Shown piece by piece: positions 17,387 to 27,300 of a stretch of 27,810 nucleotides of DNA. Under the pieces are notes generated by a model. It was given only the letters and a program-made list of their open reading frames with translations. It had not been told where the DNA came from and ran no database searches. Position 1 is the first letter of the stretch. Every line of letters begins with the position of its first letter. Both the position numbers and the translations under genes were made by a program. Source of the stretch: Amoebophrya sp. AT5.2 (Eukaryota > Sar > Dinophyceae > Syndiniales > Amoebophryaceae); contig RXOD01004139.1 in assembly GCA_005223375.1 (NCBI GenBank), forward strand, positions 1 to 27,810. Reading direction: 5' to 3'.

Positions 17387-19465
17387 CTATCTCCTGGCCA
17401 GCGCTCCTATCGCGTTTTTCAGCTGATACAAATCCACACGAGTTTCCTGCACCAGCTGATCGACGGCCGCGTGCCGCTGCTCTCGCACCTGGTCGGCTTT
17501 CCCATTCTCATCGACCCACCTCCCGAAGAAAAGCGCATGCTTGCACATCTCTCCGCCGGAAGTCTCTGACGTGACACTCAGTCGGGCTACGGCTTGATCC
17601 AGGGAGAACTTTTCCTTTTGCTCCTCTGCGTCCCCGTCGAAGATCAACCCCAGCACTCGGGCCAGGCGTACCTGCTCCGTGCTCCCGGTTGCGACCCGGG
17701 CCGCTAACTGGCGGCAAAAGTTATGCTTCGTTCCGCTTCCGGATCCGGTTCCGCCGCCAGCCAGTCGATCTAGGATCCATCGCAACCTTTCATCGCAACC
17801 TTTCGACTGCCGCCGCATGGGACGCAGTGCAGGACTCTCCCACCGCGGCTTGCCGTCCGCCTCCGTGGTGAACACCTCCACGCCCCGACTCCTGGGCGTC
17901 GCGGCGGCCGGAGATAGTCTTCTGGCTGCTCCTGCTCGAGGCGGTGCGTAGCTTGGCACCTGCCGCTCGTAGTGCAACAGCAGCAACTCTCGGAGCAGGG
18001 TCACACAAGCCCCGAATGCATCGTACCGCTCACAAAACCGCCGCACACAGGCGCGGGAGAGGTGGTTATCCTGCTCACTAGTTTCCGTGGCTGAAGATGT
18101 TGATCGTGATCCTTTTGATATCGCGAACAATGCCATCTCAATCCGGTGCAAGTTCCGCATCGGCCCGTCGACAAGGGCCGTGTGCAGCCTATACAAGTCT
18201 TCCTGCAGGTCCTCGACGAACCCCTGCCGCGCTTCCGCGTCTTCTCGCAGAGACCTGTAGCTCTGTATAGCGACTTGCAGTTCGCGTTCGCGTTGTCGCC
18301 GCCCATGTTGGCCAGCGTACTTTTCTATCTTCAGAGTCCCTTCGCCTTCCAACACAGCTTCTATTTCCGCGCGCACTCTCCACGCGCTCTGCCATCCTCC
18401 GAAGCATCGCCGCAATATCCGACCCTCCGCTGCTCGGCGGACTATACTCGCGCCGGCCAGCTGCGCGTCGCGACGCCTTGCCTCTATTCGCGAATTTAAA
18501 CTATCCATGCCTTTCAGCCTCTCCTCCAGCTCTTCTGCGTCCTTCGCGTAGCGCGTAACCTTTTCAAGCAGAGCCGCGTTTTCTTTTTGCAGATCCTTCC
18601 CCAAGTCCTCCAACATCTCGCTTTTGCGTTCATGCCTTTTCGTTTTTTCCTCGTCCCTCGAGAGCGCAAGACGGAGCTTCTTCTTTAGATCCTGCACGAG
18701 CACCTGCTGCGCATTGAGCCGAGACTGGAGACGACTGGCGCGCTCGTAACTCGCCCGTCGCTCGTGGGCCAAGGCAGTGTCGATGTCCTCCGGGAAATGC
18801 GGCTGGTGCACTCTCTCCTGGCCATGAGCCTCGGCGACGACGCTCGTCTCTGCTACACCAGAAGAGCTCGACGCGATTGTCGAGCGTATCTCTCTCAGCT
18901 GCGGACCACCAATCTGGAGCTCCAGCTCTGCCTCGAGTCTCTGGCACAGCCCTCGCCACTTCCCCACTTCGTCCTGAAGCGCAAGCTTGGCCATCTCCCA
19001 CTTTCCCTCCCTCTCCAGAAACCGGTCGCGTCGCATCTCGAAATACCAATCCTTCCAATGCATCCACGTGCGGCGGAAAAAATGGGTCGACCCTCGGGCC
19101 GCGCCAGCGGCATTTTTATCCTTGCGATCAACTACAGCTTCTTCAGGCTCACGCCCGGCCCCCAATGCCAATCCCTCTTCCACCATCCTTTCCATGAAGC
19201 GGACGCTTCTTCGTGCGGTGAAGATCTCCACTCTTGCGCCCAACTCGTGAACGTGGCGGCGCCAGCAGAAAAAAATTCTTCTCACGATGGCTTCGTCCGC
19301 GGACGCGCACAGCGCCTGTATCGCAGAGTTGCGCGACACCGCGAGCCTCCATTTCTTATCGAATTTCAACCGCGCGTTCTCCAGCCGTAGCCTCTTGTTG
19401 TCCTCCCTCACTCGGGCCAGCTCGCGCAGCGCTGTGGCGGACTGCTTCTGAAGAGAGGCAAGCAT
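17387..19465 (-). CDS. Coiled-coil protein with SFI1-like repeats
   Basis: 692-aa frame, ATG start, TAG stop. It opens with a coiled coil (residues 1-40). Three short helical units with spaced aromatics follow the SFI1 pattern: IFFCWRRHVHELG at 64-76, FRRTWMHWKDWYFEMRRD at 130-147 and LRRCFGGWQSAWRVR at 351-365. In SFI1 such repeats form a long helix that binds centrins at centrosomes, spindle poles or basal bodies; a centrin-related role here is inference. Between the units lies a long coiled coil (about 235-335). The C-terminal half is mixed helical and charged, with no catalytic motif. There is no signal peptide or membrane span. A 13-nt tandem duplication lies within the gene at 17778-17803. 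Confidence 0.75.
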   Translation of the reverse strand: MLASLQKQSATALRELARVREDNKRLRLENARLKFDKKWRLAVSRNSAIQALCASADEAIVRRIFFCWRRHVHELGARVEIFTARRSVRFMERMVEEGLALGAGREPEEAVVDRKDKNAAGAARGSTHFFRRTWMHWKDWYFEMRRDRFLEREGKWEMAKLALQDEVGKWRGLCQRLEAELELQIGGPQLREIRSTIASSSSGVAETSVVAEAHGQERVHQPHFPEDIDTALAHERRASYERASRLQSRLNAQQVLVQDLKKKLRLALSRDEEKTKRHERKSEMLEDLGKDLQKENAALLEKVTRYAKDAEELEERLKGMDSLNSRIEARRRDAQLAGASIVRRAAEGRILRRCFGGWQSAWRVRAEIEAVLEGEGTLKIEKYAGQHGRRQRERELQVAIQSYRSLREDAEARQGFVEDLQEDLYRLHTALVDGPMRNLHRIEMALFAISKGSRSTSSATETSEQDNHLSRACVRRFCERYDAFGACVTLLRELLLLHYERQVPSYAPPRAGAARRLSPAAATPRSRGVEVFTTEADGKPRWESPALRPMRRQSKGCDERLRWILDRLAGGGTGSGSGTKHNFCRQLAARVATGSTEQVRLARVLGLIFDGDAEEQKEKFSLDQAVARLSVTSETSGGEMCKHALFFGRWVDENGKADQVREQRHAAVDQLVQETRVDLYQLKNAIGALARR
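17778..17803. repeat. 13-nt tandem duplication inside the SFI1-like gene
   Basis: CATCGCAACCTTT occurs twice in direct tandem. Because 13 is not a multiple of three, the two copies are read in different frames (KGCD then ERLRW on the minus strand), yet the long frame remains open on both sides. Confidence 0.9.
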
Positions 19466-20006
19466 CTGTGGCTAAGCGGGTGCTGGTGGCGACGCTGGGT
19501 GAGCGCTCGCTTTCGCTTTGATTCACTACTACTCCCTACGTGCTAAGGCAAGAAGCTGCAACGCATACGCAGCCAAGATCCTGCTTGGCACAACGACCGT
19601 AGCCGGTCTCATTCCATTCGCTTCCTGAGTACGAATCGTTGGTTTGTAGTCTAAGTCTTCATTTTCAAAACTAAAACTTGTTCTGTACACGAGTCATTGC
19701 ATGATTCACAAACGTGAGGAGCGATGGCTAGTGGATCCGACGACCCGTGTGACTGCGAGAGTAAGTAACAGATGCAGTCGGGGACCAAAACCCCGCGATC
19801 GATATTCTGGGGTCCTGGGCTGGTGGGGTCAAATCAGCAAATGCAAAAACGTGCCTACCAGAAGCGGTTGTGGTGTAGGAATAGGAACCGAACGAAAAAT
19901 TCTACGCAACGGAACGAAGGGAACGGTGCAGAAGCCGCAGCAGATGAGATGTTTACATTCATCATGCAGACGAAGACGAAGATGAAGTAGAAGTTGATAG
20001 ATAAAA
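19466..20006. other. Intergenic region, no supported gene
   Basis: There are stops in all minus-strand frames. On the plus strand a short ATG frame at 19724 (MASGSDDPCDCE) is followed at once by a consensus-like donor GTAAGT, but I could not find a matching next exon. Confidence 0.45.
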
Positions 20007-20329
20007 TTAATAGCACGGAGGATGACGGAGACGGCACGCAACGAGACGGGCAGGAGCACAGAAAACGAATAGATACCGTTTGGCTGCTTTGCGTTCAAGA
20101 TTGTCCCTTTTGACGCCAGAGGTCTGCTGCGCCCTCAGAGCGTCGTGAGCGTGTTGTTGAGCCTTGGACTTGGTTTTCACGTACTTACTCAACTTGATCC
20201 AGTCGATGGGAGTCTTCACTCGAAGCAGGCGCTAGGCGCCTACGTAAGATCTACACTCACCACAGTTTGCAAAATTGAGGTCTCAACATCTCTTTTTGAA
20301 AGACCAGCGATTGATTCGTTGAAACCCAT
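20007..20329 (-). CDS. Tentative small gene with a 29-nt intron (20329-20261, 20231-20007)
   Basis: A GC-rich, protein-like segment at about 20231-20077 reads RLLRVKTPIDWIKLSKY and continues with Lys/Gln/Ala-rich helical sequence. It is preceded in frame by a TAG that can act as acceptor (CGCCTAG|CGC). Upstream, ATG 20329 opens a 23-codon frame (MGFNESIAGLSKRDVE...) ending at a strong donor GTG|GTGAGT. Joining the two is in frame (phase 0) and removes only 29 nt. The frame then runs to TAA/TAG near 20007. The last 23 codons are pyrimidine-rich and may be intron or UTR after a donor at CG|GTATCT (20076), in which case a further exon is missing. The PIDW motif recalls the start of ATP synthase subunit d, but the match is too short to name it. 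Low confidence. Confidence 0.3.
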
Positions 20330-20535
20330 CTCTACTACGTTCAGCTTGCTTGTTTACTAGACGTAGACTAGAGGCAGAGCGGAGGTACATCATGTACAGA
20401 TCATTTTCAAGAGGCAAAATACAGGAGGTATCGGTGTTCTCAATTACAAAAATTGTGTTCTTTACTTGCTCCATCCTCCGCGTCGTAGTCGCACGACACC
20501 CATATATTGATTCAAAAAAGTCTTACGCACTCGCT

Positions 20536-22636
20536 TCATCTTCTGCCATTCACCTCCGGCGACAGTCCTTCTGCGGAGGCAGTCGGCATTAGCGCTCCCG
20601 GCTGGCCTCCAAAGCCGCCGAAGCCGCTCGGCGATCTGTTTGCAGATGCACCCCCGATACCTCCAGGACTTCCGCTCAACATCATGTTTTGTTGATTGTT
20701 TCCTCCCATTCCTCCCATAGGAGTGCTCCCATAAGCTCCAGCGCCGCTCCCGAGGAAAGGCCCGCCTCCGCCCATCATCCCGGAAACCATGCCCGCGTTC
20801 GGGTTCAGGAAGCAGTTTCGCCCCGTCGGGTGGAGGTGCGCGTCGATCAGCTCCCAGAAGTTCGCCACCGTGTTGTTCACTCGGTAAAAGCTCTTCACGT
20901 ATGTCTTGGTGCAGCGCAGCCACATGTACGGAAAGTAGAGCACAGCTCCGATCACGGAGAGGATGAACAACGTTTTGGTCGTCCGGTTGTGCATGAAATT
21001 GCTCCAGGTTTTGTTCTGGAAGATGGTTACCTCGTCGTCGCCCTTCAACTGCACGTCAATCACCACGTTGTCCATGTTCACCACGTGGTTGGAGTTCGGC
21101 AGGACCGTAGGGCCGGCCTGCTTCATCCGCTTCTTGATGTTCTGCGCGAGCTCGTCGAAGCCAGACCAACTGGTTTGCTTCTGGATCACAAGCTGGGCAA
21201 GGTGGTTGTTCGAAGCAAGGAACTCGTTGATCTTCGCGGTGTCCTCGTCCGAAAACTCGGCCGACTTCTCCAGAAAAGTGGTGAGGTCGAGAGCAAACTG
21301 GAACGCAACCTGGGGCGGAAGTTATTTTGGCTTAAAAATACAATTGTATTTGTAGGCGTTACTTCTTCGACATCCAGCATCACAAACAAGATCAATAACG
21401 GCTCCTCAACCAATGCTGTATTCCTAGTACCTGCCAGCGTCCGCCTCTCCACACCACTCCGTGCGAGCTGGGGGTTTTTTCCCAGCCGACGACGTGCAGG
21501 TACGCTTTCACCGGCGGGATGTCAAAGTCGGTGGCAATGCCTTCCGCGTCCGCCGCGTCCGAAACCAGCGGATGGTTTCGCGGGTCGGCGTAGTAGGTGA
21601 CGGAGCTGGCGTTTCCCGACATCCGGTACACGATACTCCACCCGAAGCAAAGCGTGACGAAGTAGATCAAGGCGAGGAGCACGAGCACGGCAAGGTCCTG
21701 CACGTTCATCCGCTTCACCATCGCCTTCTCGATGCGCAGCGCCTCCAGCTGCCGCTCGGAAATGCCGGAGCCTGGGGAGGTACGAGGTTATAGTTGTGAT
21801 TCTATGCGGCGCGGGACCGGGTGCTCGGACAGGTTCCGGTTCGTTTTGGTGTAGAGGAGCCTAAAGTTAAACTAACAAATTATATGGCGGCGCCGTATAT
21901 GAACATTTCGTTCCCAATCACACGCCCGAACTTCACGTTCACCTTCACCCCTCCAGCATTACATACAGTTGCAAGTTTTTCCCTCATCAAGATCAAGTGG
22001 TTAACACGGCATTCGACACTCCCAAAAAACACGCTTGCACTTGCAGATGAAGTTGTTAGCACTAGTACCTGCTTTGATCTGGAGCTCGTGGCCGTTGAGG
22101 GTTCTCGCTCCGGTTCCGCTCGCCAGGTTTACGAAGAAGTCCCACCACGTCCGCTGTCGCTCCATGTCGTCCAGTACTTCCTTCGCTTTGGCCAGACTCA
22201 CGCTCCCCGGCTCGAGCACAATCGGAGCCAGCCCGCGGCGCCGCGTTTGCGGTGGGATGATGATCACGGGCTCGCCGTTCTCGTTTCGCGTCTCGATCCC
22301 GTGCATGCCCGGGGGGAGGGCGGAGGGGGAAGCCGCCTGCGAGACGGCGAGAACTTGGGCGGTGCTCGGATTGCCGTCCCCAACGATGGCGGGCAACTGC
22401 GGACTGAGGTCGGCCTGGGACGGATCCACCGAATGCACCACGCCCGCGACCGCAGCAGCGTTGGCCTGCAAATGCAGGTTCGCGGGAGAACCGGCGCCCG
22501 CGGCCGCGGGCTTCAAGTCGGAAGTCAAAACCTGGTGCCCGGGAAGCAGCCCCGCGTTGTCCTGATTTTTATGTTCGTTTAGGTTTCGAGCAATTTCGGT
22601 GTTGAATTCGGAACAAAAGCTGCTGGTTGAGGTCAT
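20536..22636 (-). CDS. Uncharacterised two-span membrane protein, three exons (22636-22069, 21771-21431, 21309-20536)
   Basis: Spliced length 560 aa from ATG 22636. Residues 1-160 are Ala/Pro/Gly-rich. A conserved-looking block follows (VLDDMERQRTWWDFFVNLASG) before intron 1. Exon 2 gives a basic helix and a membrane span at about 215-238 (DLAVLVLLALIYFVTLCFGW). Then come about 175 residues with IDVQLKGDDEVTIFQNKTW, and a second span at about 414-434 (TLFILSVIGAVLYFPYMWL). The C-terminal 90 residues are Gly/Met/Asn-rich (GGMGGNNQQNM). Two spans enclosing one soluble domain suggest an ER or vacuolar membrane protein with both ends on the same side. I do not recognise the family. The frame is continuous with the KE-rich upstream gene except for one TAG, so both could be one gene. 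Confidence 0.8.
21310..21430 (-). other. Intron 2 of the two-span membrane protein gene (121 nt)
   Basis: The donor is CTGGCAG|GTACTAG and the acceptor GCCCCAG|GTTGCG. The junction is phase 0 (GGRWQ-VAFQF). It contains a perfect 16-bp palindrome at 21336-21351. Confidence 0.88.
21336..21351. repeat. Perfect 16-bp palindrome in an intron
   Basis: AAATACAATTGTATTT is fully self-complementary and sits 26 nt before the acceptor of intron 2 of the membrane protein gene. It could be chance in an AT-rich intron. Confidence 0.85.
21772..22068 (-). other. Intron 1 of the two-span membrane protein gene (297 nt)
   Basis: The donor is AAAGCAG|GTACTAG and the acceptor TCCCCAG|GCTCC. The joined codon G+GC gives Gly (KAGSGISERQ). 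The intron has AGGTAC at its left border and GTACCT near its right border, a 6-bp inverted match. Confidence 0.88.
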
Positions 22637-22681
22637 ACGACAAAAACAGCAGTTCGTGATCGTGTTCGTGCGAGAGGGTAA

Positions 22682-22714
22682 CTAATTTGAGAGTGAGAGT
22701 AGTAGTAGTAGTAC
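22682..22714 (-). other. Candidate 33-nt in-frame intron containing the stop TAG
   Basis: The segment begins GTACTACTAC and ends CAAATTAG, so it has GT and AG borders and a length divisible by three. Removing it would join ...NDIITL to LPSRTNTIT... and on to the MTSTSS start of the membrane protein without a frame change. It is also a trinucleotide microsatellite, so the GT-AG borders could be chance. Confidence 0.35.
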
Positions 22715-23242
22715 CAGAGTAATGATGTCGTTCACTGCCACTTGTGCGTTTAGTCCCGGATTCGCCAGCAGCTCTTTCTGTGTGTGCGGCGAGTATTTTC
22801 TCTGCTCTGCCGCACCTTGCTTTTCCGACCTTTGCTGTCCTTTCTGTTCCTCCGTCGACTCCTGTTTCTTCAGCCCCTTCGTCTGGTCGTGCGCCTTTAC
22901 CACGCCGACGCCTTGCGATTCGCCAGACTTGACGGAGTTTCGGGAGGACTTCTCCTCCTCGTGCTTCTCGGCGAGCTCCTTGCCTTTTTCGTTCTTCTCG
23001 GTGGACGCCTTCTGCTCGTTCTTCTCCTCGGAAGTGAGTCCCTTCTTCTCGTTCCTGTAGTTTTCTTCACGCAGCTCCAACTCCCTGTTCGTCCTGCTAC
23101 TTCTCTCGCTGTCCACCTTTTCTCCTTCGTTCTCGCGACTGCGTGACGCGCTGACTGCGGCGTGCGTGTCTGAGGTTTTCTTGACCGCCGTGCCGGTAGC
23201 GACGGCCGCCCCCAATGCAAGGAACCGGATCACAGCGATCAT
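22682..23242 (-). CDS. Lys/Glu-rich secretory or signal-anchored protein
   Basis: 186-aa frame from ATG 23242 (MIAVIRFLALGAAVATGTA), which gives a clear signal peptide; the frame above it has only non-ATG starts. Residues of about 20-160 are extremely charged (repeated E-K, E-E-K, S-E-K, K-N-E-K), probably extended or single-helix and disordered. The end reads VAVNDIITL followed by a Leu run encoded by a (CTA)n microsatellite, then TAG. If translated, the Leu run could form a short hydrophobic tail. Only 45 nt separate the TAG from the ATG of the downstream membrane protein gene, and both are in the same frame. The CTG|GTACTA at the start of the Leu run is a donor of the kind used elsewhere here, so the tail may instead be a 33-nt intron and the two genes one. 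Confidence 0.6.
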   Translation of the reverse strand: MIAVIRFLALGAAVATGTAVKKTSDTHAAVSASRSRENEGEKVDSERSSRTNRELELREENYRNEKKGLTSEEKNEQKASTEKNEKGKELAEKHEEEKSSRNSVKSGESQGVGVVKAHDQTKGLKKQESTEEQKGQQRSEKQGAAEQRKYSPHTQKELLANPGLNAQVAVNDIITLVLLLLLSLSN

Positions 23243-24351
23243 CTTTGGCTCTCCAGCACCGGTCTCGCAGCCGATGCTGAGACAAAAAATACGCCGCAGC
23301 CGCCTACACAAGGGTGATGCGCATGGCCATGAGCATGCAAATTCAAATCATTATCATAGGTGAGTAAATCTACCTCCATGCATCAACAACAGAGTCGTTT
23401 GAATAAAAGCAGGGATCGTGGGCCATTCGACTCACGGGGCGGGGACCCTGATGATTGATTTTATGAAGTGATGCAGTTGTTGCAGACAGAAGTTGGAGAG
23501 CTGGAGATATCCCAAGCGGAAGCCAGCGAGATGACCACGAAGGAAGTACTACCACGAGGCGAGAGCATTTTCATTTCTTTTCCCCGACGAAGGTCACGGA
23601 ATCACCGAAACAACCTTTACATACTGTAGCATCAAACGCAACGGAAGCTTCGAAATACCGACGCACTGGACATCAGAGCCGAAATGGAAGGATTATCACA
23701 ATTACGAAGCGTTGTACTTAGACGATACGTCTGACACGGGGAGAATCCCGAGCGATTTCTTACGTTCCCAAAGAACCGATGCACTCTTCCGAGAATCCCC
23801 CTGAAAGGATTCAGTTCTTGCGCAGCATTGCAGCATTCAAGAGTCGGTGTAGGCACCGACTCCGTCACCGAACCGAATTAATTTCTTCTTCCGTAGGGCC
23901 ATTAAGCCGTATCTTCCGACGTACTTACTTACACAAAAAACAACAGTCAATGCATTTTCGCATGCTATGGTCCTATTGGAAATGGGAACCGGAATCACAA
24001 TCATATGTATTGCATGATGAGGCTGATAATGATGATTTCTACGTGTGCTGTGATTGTTCTCAGAAAAGATCATGGGAGAGAGAATAGAAATAGGAATCAC
24101 CTTGTGCTGCAAGGGCCAGGGATCAAGTTTAGTACAGAATGCATATGTAGTTTGTGCCGTCTCTGATTATCCTGAAGAGACAGTAGTTACGGCCGCTCAG
24201 GAGACAGCGCAATTTTCTTGTACAGTCAATAGATGGAAGGGGCGGGTCCGGATGGGATTCAATTGAGTAACTTTCTATGCGTACTGGAGGTACCGACCTT
24301 TTTTATACAACGTGCATGTAACAAAGTGGTGCCCAAAGACGAAACAGACGA
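23243..24351. other. Long gap (1.1 kb) without a minus-strand gene
   Basis: No minus-strand frame looks coding. The plus strand has two protein-like but ATG-less stretches: 23535-23804, containing WTSEPKWKDYHNYEALYLDD, and about 23946-24087, containing MLWSYWKWEPESQSY. These could be exons of an unrecognised plus-strand gene or remnants of a degraded element. A hairpin lies at 23841-23862. Confidence 0.4.
23841..23862. repeat. Perfect 9-bp inverted repeat with 4-nt loop
   Basis: GAGTCGGTG and CACCGACTC pair perfectly around TAGG. It lies in the long gap, between the two plus-strand protein-like stretches. Confidence 0.85.
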
Positions 24352-27300
24352 TCACACCCGGAAGTGTCTTTTCAGCAGCGCCAGCACGTCATGCCGCTCT
24401 AAGCGGTTAGCTTTCTGCGTGCAGGTTTCGTGCAAGTGGTCGCGGTGTCGCAGAACCTCGTACAAGACCTTCGGTTGCAGCGCACACGCCTTCAAAATCA
24501 GCTCGATCACATTCGCGTGGACTGCGCGATCCTCAATCGCCAGCATCAGCAAGTTTTTCCCGCTTGCTTCCTGCACCTGCGCCAGGGTTTCGATCCAGAT
24601 CTGGTGACAACCAGGCAGAAGGGCGTCTGGATGTAGTTCCTGGCGGATGTTGCGGTCGGGCTCAACAGTATTTTCGCGTTGGAGGCCCGCGGCCGCTGCA
24701 GCGTTCTTGCTGCGGCCGTCCCATCTATCCGCCGCTTCGACAACTTTGGCCTTGAAGTTGAAGCCGGAGGCGGCTGGAGCGTTATTTGTGTTGTCGAGGT
24801 CCTGAGAAGTAGCTGCAGTTGCAGTTCCAACAGTCAAAACCTTGCCGAGGAATCCGAGCGCACCCTTGTTCGGAATAAGAGCGCCGGTCGCGGACGACGA
24901 ATTATCCTGCTGTCTGGACTCGCTTTCTTTCGCCGCGGCAGTTCTTTCGCGCAACCACTCGCTGTACGCAACTTCCTTGGCGGAGAACTTACCCTTTTTC
25001 AGAAGCTTGGCCTTCAGGTTCACGGCAGCCTCTTCCTCGAGGCTCGAATCTTCGTGCTTCTCCCCGTTCCCAACACCACTTTGATCCAAGTCGGCATCGT
25101 CCCCTGCCTCGTCCTCGAACTCCATTTGCCCCTTTTCGTTGATCGCGAACCCCAGCGCCGCTTGCAGCTCCTCACTCAGCGCCGCCTTTGTCTTCGCCGC
25201 AATCTCCTGCTTCTCCAGGTTTCCCACCAGCAGCTTCTGCGTTTCGCTGTGCATTTTCGCCTTGTTCAGCTTCGGATCCCCGATTAGGTCTCCGGTGATC
25301 GCGTTTTCCCGCACCATGCTCATACCGACCGCTCGGAGCACGTTCCCGCCGGCGAGGAGCTTCGTGATCGCCGTTTTCTCGAACTCGGAGTCCGAGTCCG
25401 AAAACGCGATGTCGTCCACGTTCATTGGCTTCAAAATGTCGACCTCCTTCCTCCGGTCCATGCCGATCCACTGCTGCAGTTCCTCAGACATGATTTCCCG
25501 GGTCCTGGGAGCAACTTCCACAAGCTGGAACCGCGTGTCGTTGCGGTACTTCTGGAGCTTTTTCCGCCGGGCCTCCTTGGTCTTCTGCATCTCCGCATTT
25601 TCGCGGTCCGCGGTCTTGTGGAAGTTGGGCCTCTCGCCGTCGGAGTCCTCCTCGGAAGCGGTGGACTCGTCTTCCGAGGACGAAAGAATGCGGGGAGCGA
25701 TCTGAGGCGTGTACGGCTCCAGCGACTGCTCGGGGAGCTTCAGGCGGGGAACCTGTTGTTAGAGCATCGGGAGGTGGTGGATACATTTTTTTTATCCGGC
25801 AGTCGAAGGCGTTCGCTTTTGGGCGGGGCCCCAGAAGCTCGTCGTGCTCGTGCACCTAGTAGTAGTACCAGAACCAAGTACTAAAACTCATCCCTAGCCG
25901 TGGCTAGTTAACTTTTACCTGTCCCGGGCGCTTGAATTTCCAAATGGTGTGTTTTCGTTCCCAGAAAGGCACGACTTTTGTCCCTTTCCCCTCTTCCTCG
26001 TCTGCGGGGCGGTCCACGTGCAAGGCGACCAGCAAGTCGCCGCTCGGCATGCCCCATCCGCACCGCCCGCAGTCTACGAAAGCCGGTGGCTCGACCCACT
26101 TTTTCTTCTTCATTTCGGCCACGCGCTCCTTGCAGCGCTGTTCGATTCGTTCTTCCACCTGTTTTTCCTGCTCTTCTCGCTCGCGCTGCAGGTGTTTCTC
26201 TTTCAATTCCAGGCAGCAGATTGGCCCGAAGATAAGCTGCTCCAGAAGGACCGTTAGCAAGTGTTTGCGCTGCTTCTTGCGATCGTACACAGCGACAGCC
26301 GTGGGGTAGTCGTCCGCAAGCCGCGGGTCCGCGAGCGTTATCTTCTTGGTCGTGGCCACCTTCGTCGCCGCATTTTTTCCACCTCGCTCACCTCTCTTCT
26401 TCGCCGCCGCTGTTGCGACCGAGGCGTCTTGGTCTCCGCCTTCTGTACTCTGCTTTTCCCGGTTGGCTTCCACCGGAACCTCTTGACAAATCAGCCCGTT
26501 TTCCGCAGCGTATTTTCTGTTCGCCTCGATTTCGTCGGCTCTCTCGTCCACCGGCGTAGAGAAGTCCGAGCGTGCGTAGTTCGAGGGGGACGACGAGGAC
26601 ATGCTGCTGTCACTGGACGTCGAGCGCGGACTTTCTTCCGGTAGCCAATCCAGATCCGAGTCCTGCTCCCAGTCGTTTTCGCCGTAGCTTCCTCCTGTTC
26701 TAGTGGACCCGGAGCGGGCAGTCGGCTGGTCCGCGCCAGCGCTCCTGCCTTGTTCCCCAGCCGAACTCACTGCGCCGCCTCTGGTACCACGACCCGACGA
26801 CGCGGCACTTGCGAAGAATGAGTTCCCAGCGTTGCCACTACCGGCCGCGGCCGGTTCTCGCCAAGTCTTCACGGAAAACTCCCCGCCGACAGCGTATCCG
26901 CCACGCGCTCTGCTCTGTCTCAGTTTCCACGACCCTCCTACAGCAGTTTGCGTATTTTCCAGTATCTCCGGGGCTTTTCCGTCCCGATCGCCGAAGAAGA
27001 CCAAGTTGCGCAATTCTTTCTCTGTGTCGTAGCCGTCCCAGAATTCTGAAAAAATGGTTTCGTTGCTGCACTCCGCCCCGAACCGGGCGCAGTGCTGAAG
27101 CGCCACCATCCAAAGGGTGTCGGTGGCGACGGCGGCCTTTGCCGCGAGTCCGAACGCGATCGACGAGTCTTTGCTTCTGGTTCTGTCTTCGTCGGAATCC
27201 ATGTAGTTCCCGTCGTCGCCGAGTGCCCACCTGCCCCTGCGCGAGGTGGACGATGGATATCCAAACCCAGTTCTGCTCCTTTCCCCGGACGACGCAATCG

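Noticed and set aside
19724..19772. Plus-strand ATG frame MASGSDDPCDCE followed by GTAAGT, reminiscent of the start of small integral membrane protein 14
   Set aside because: No continuing exon with the expected LLR/YCTD motifs was found downstream; the match is only a few residues.
20462..20923. Alternative minus-strand frame over the last exon of the membrane protein gene
   Set aside because: It is an out-of-frame shadow; the chosen frame is fixed by two precise splice joins and a membrane span.
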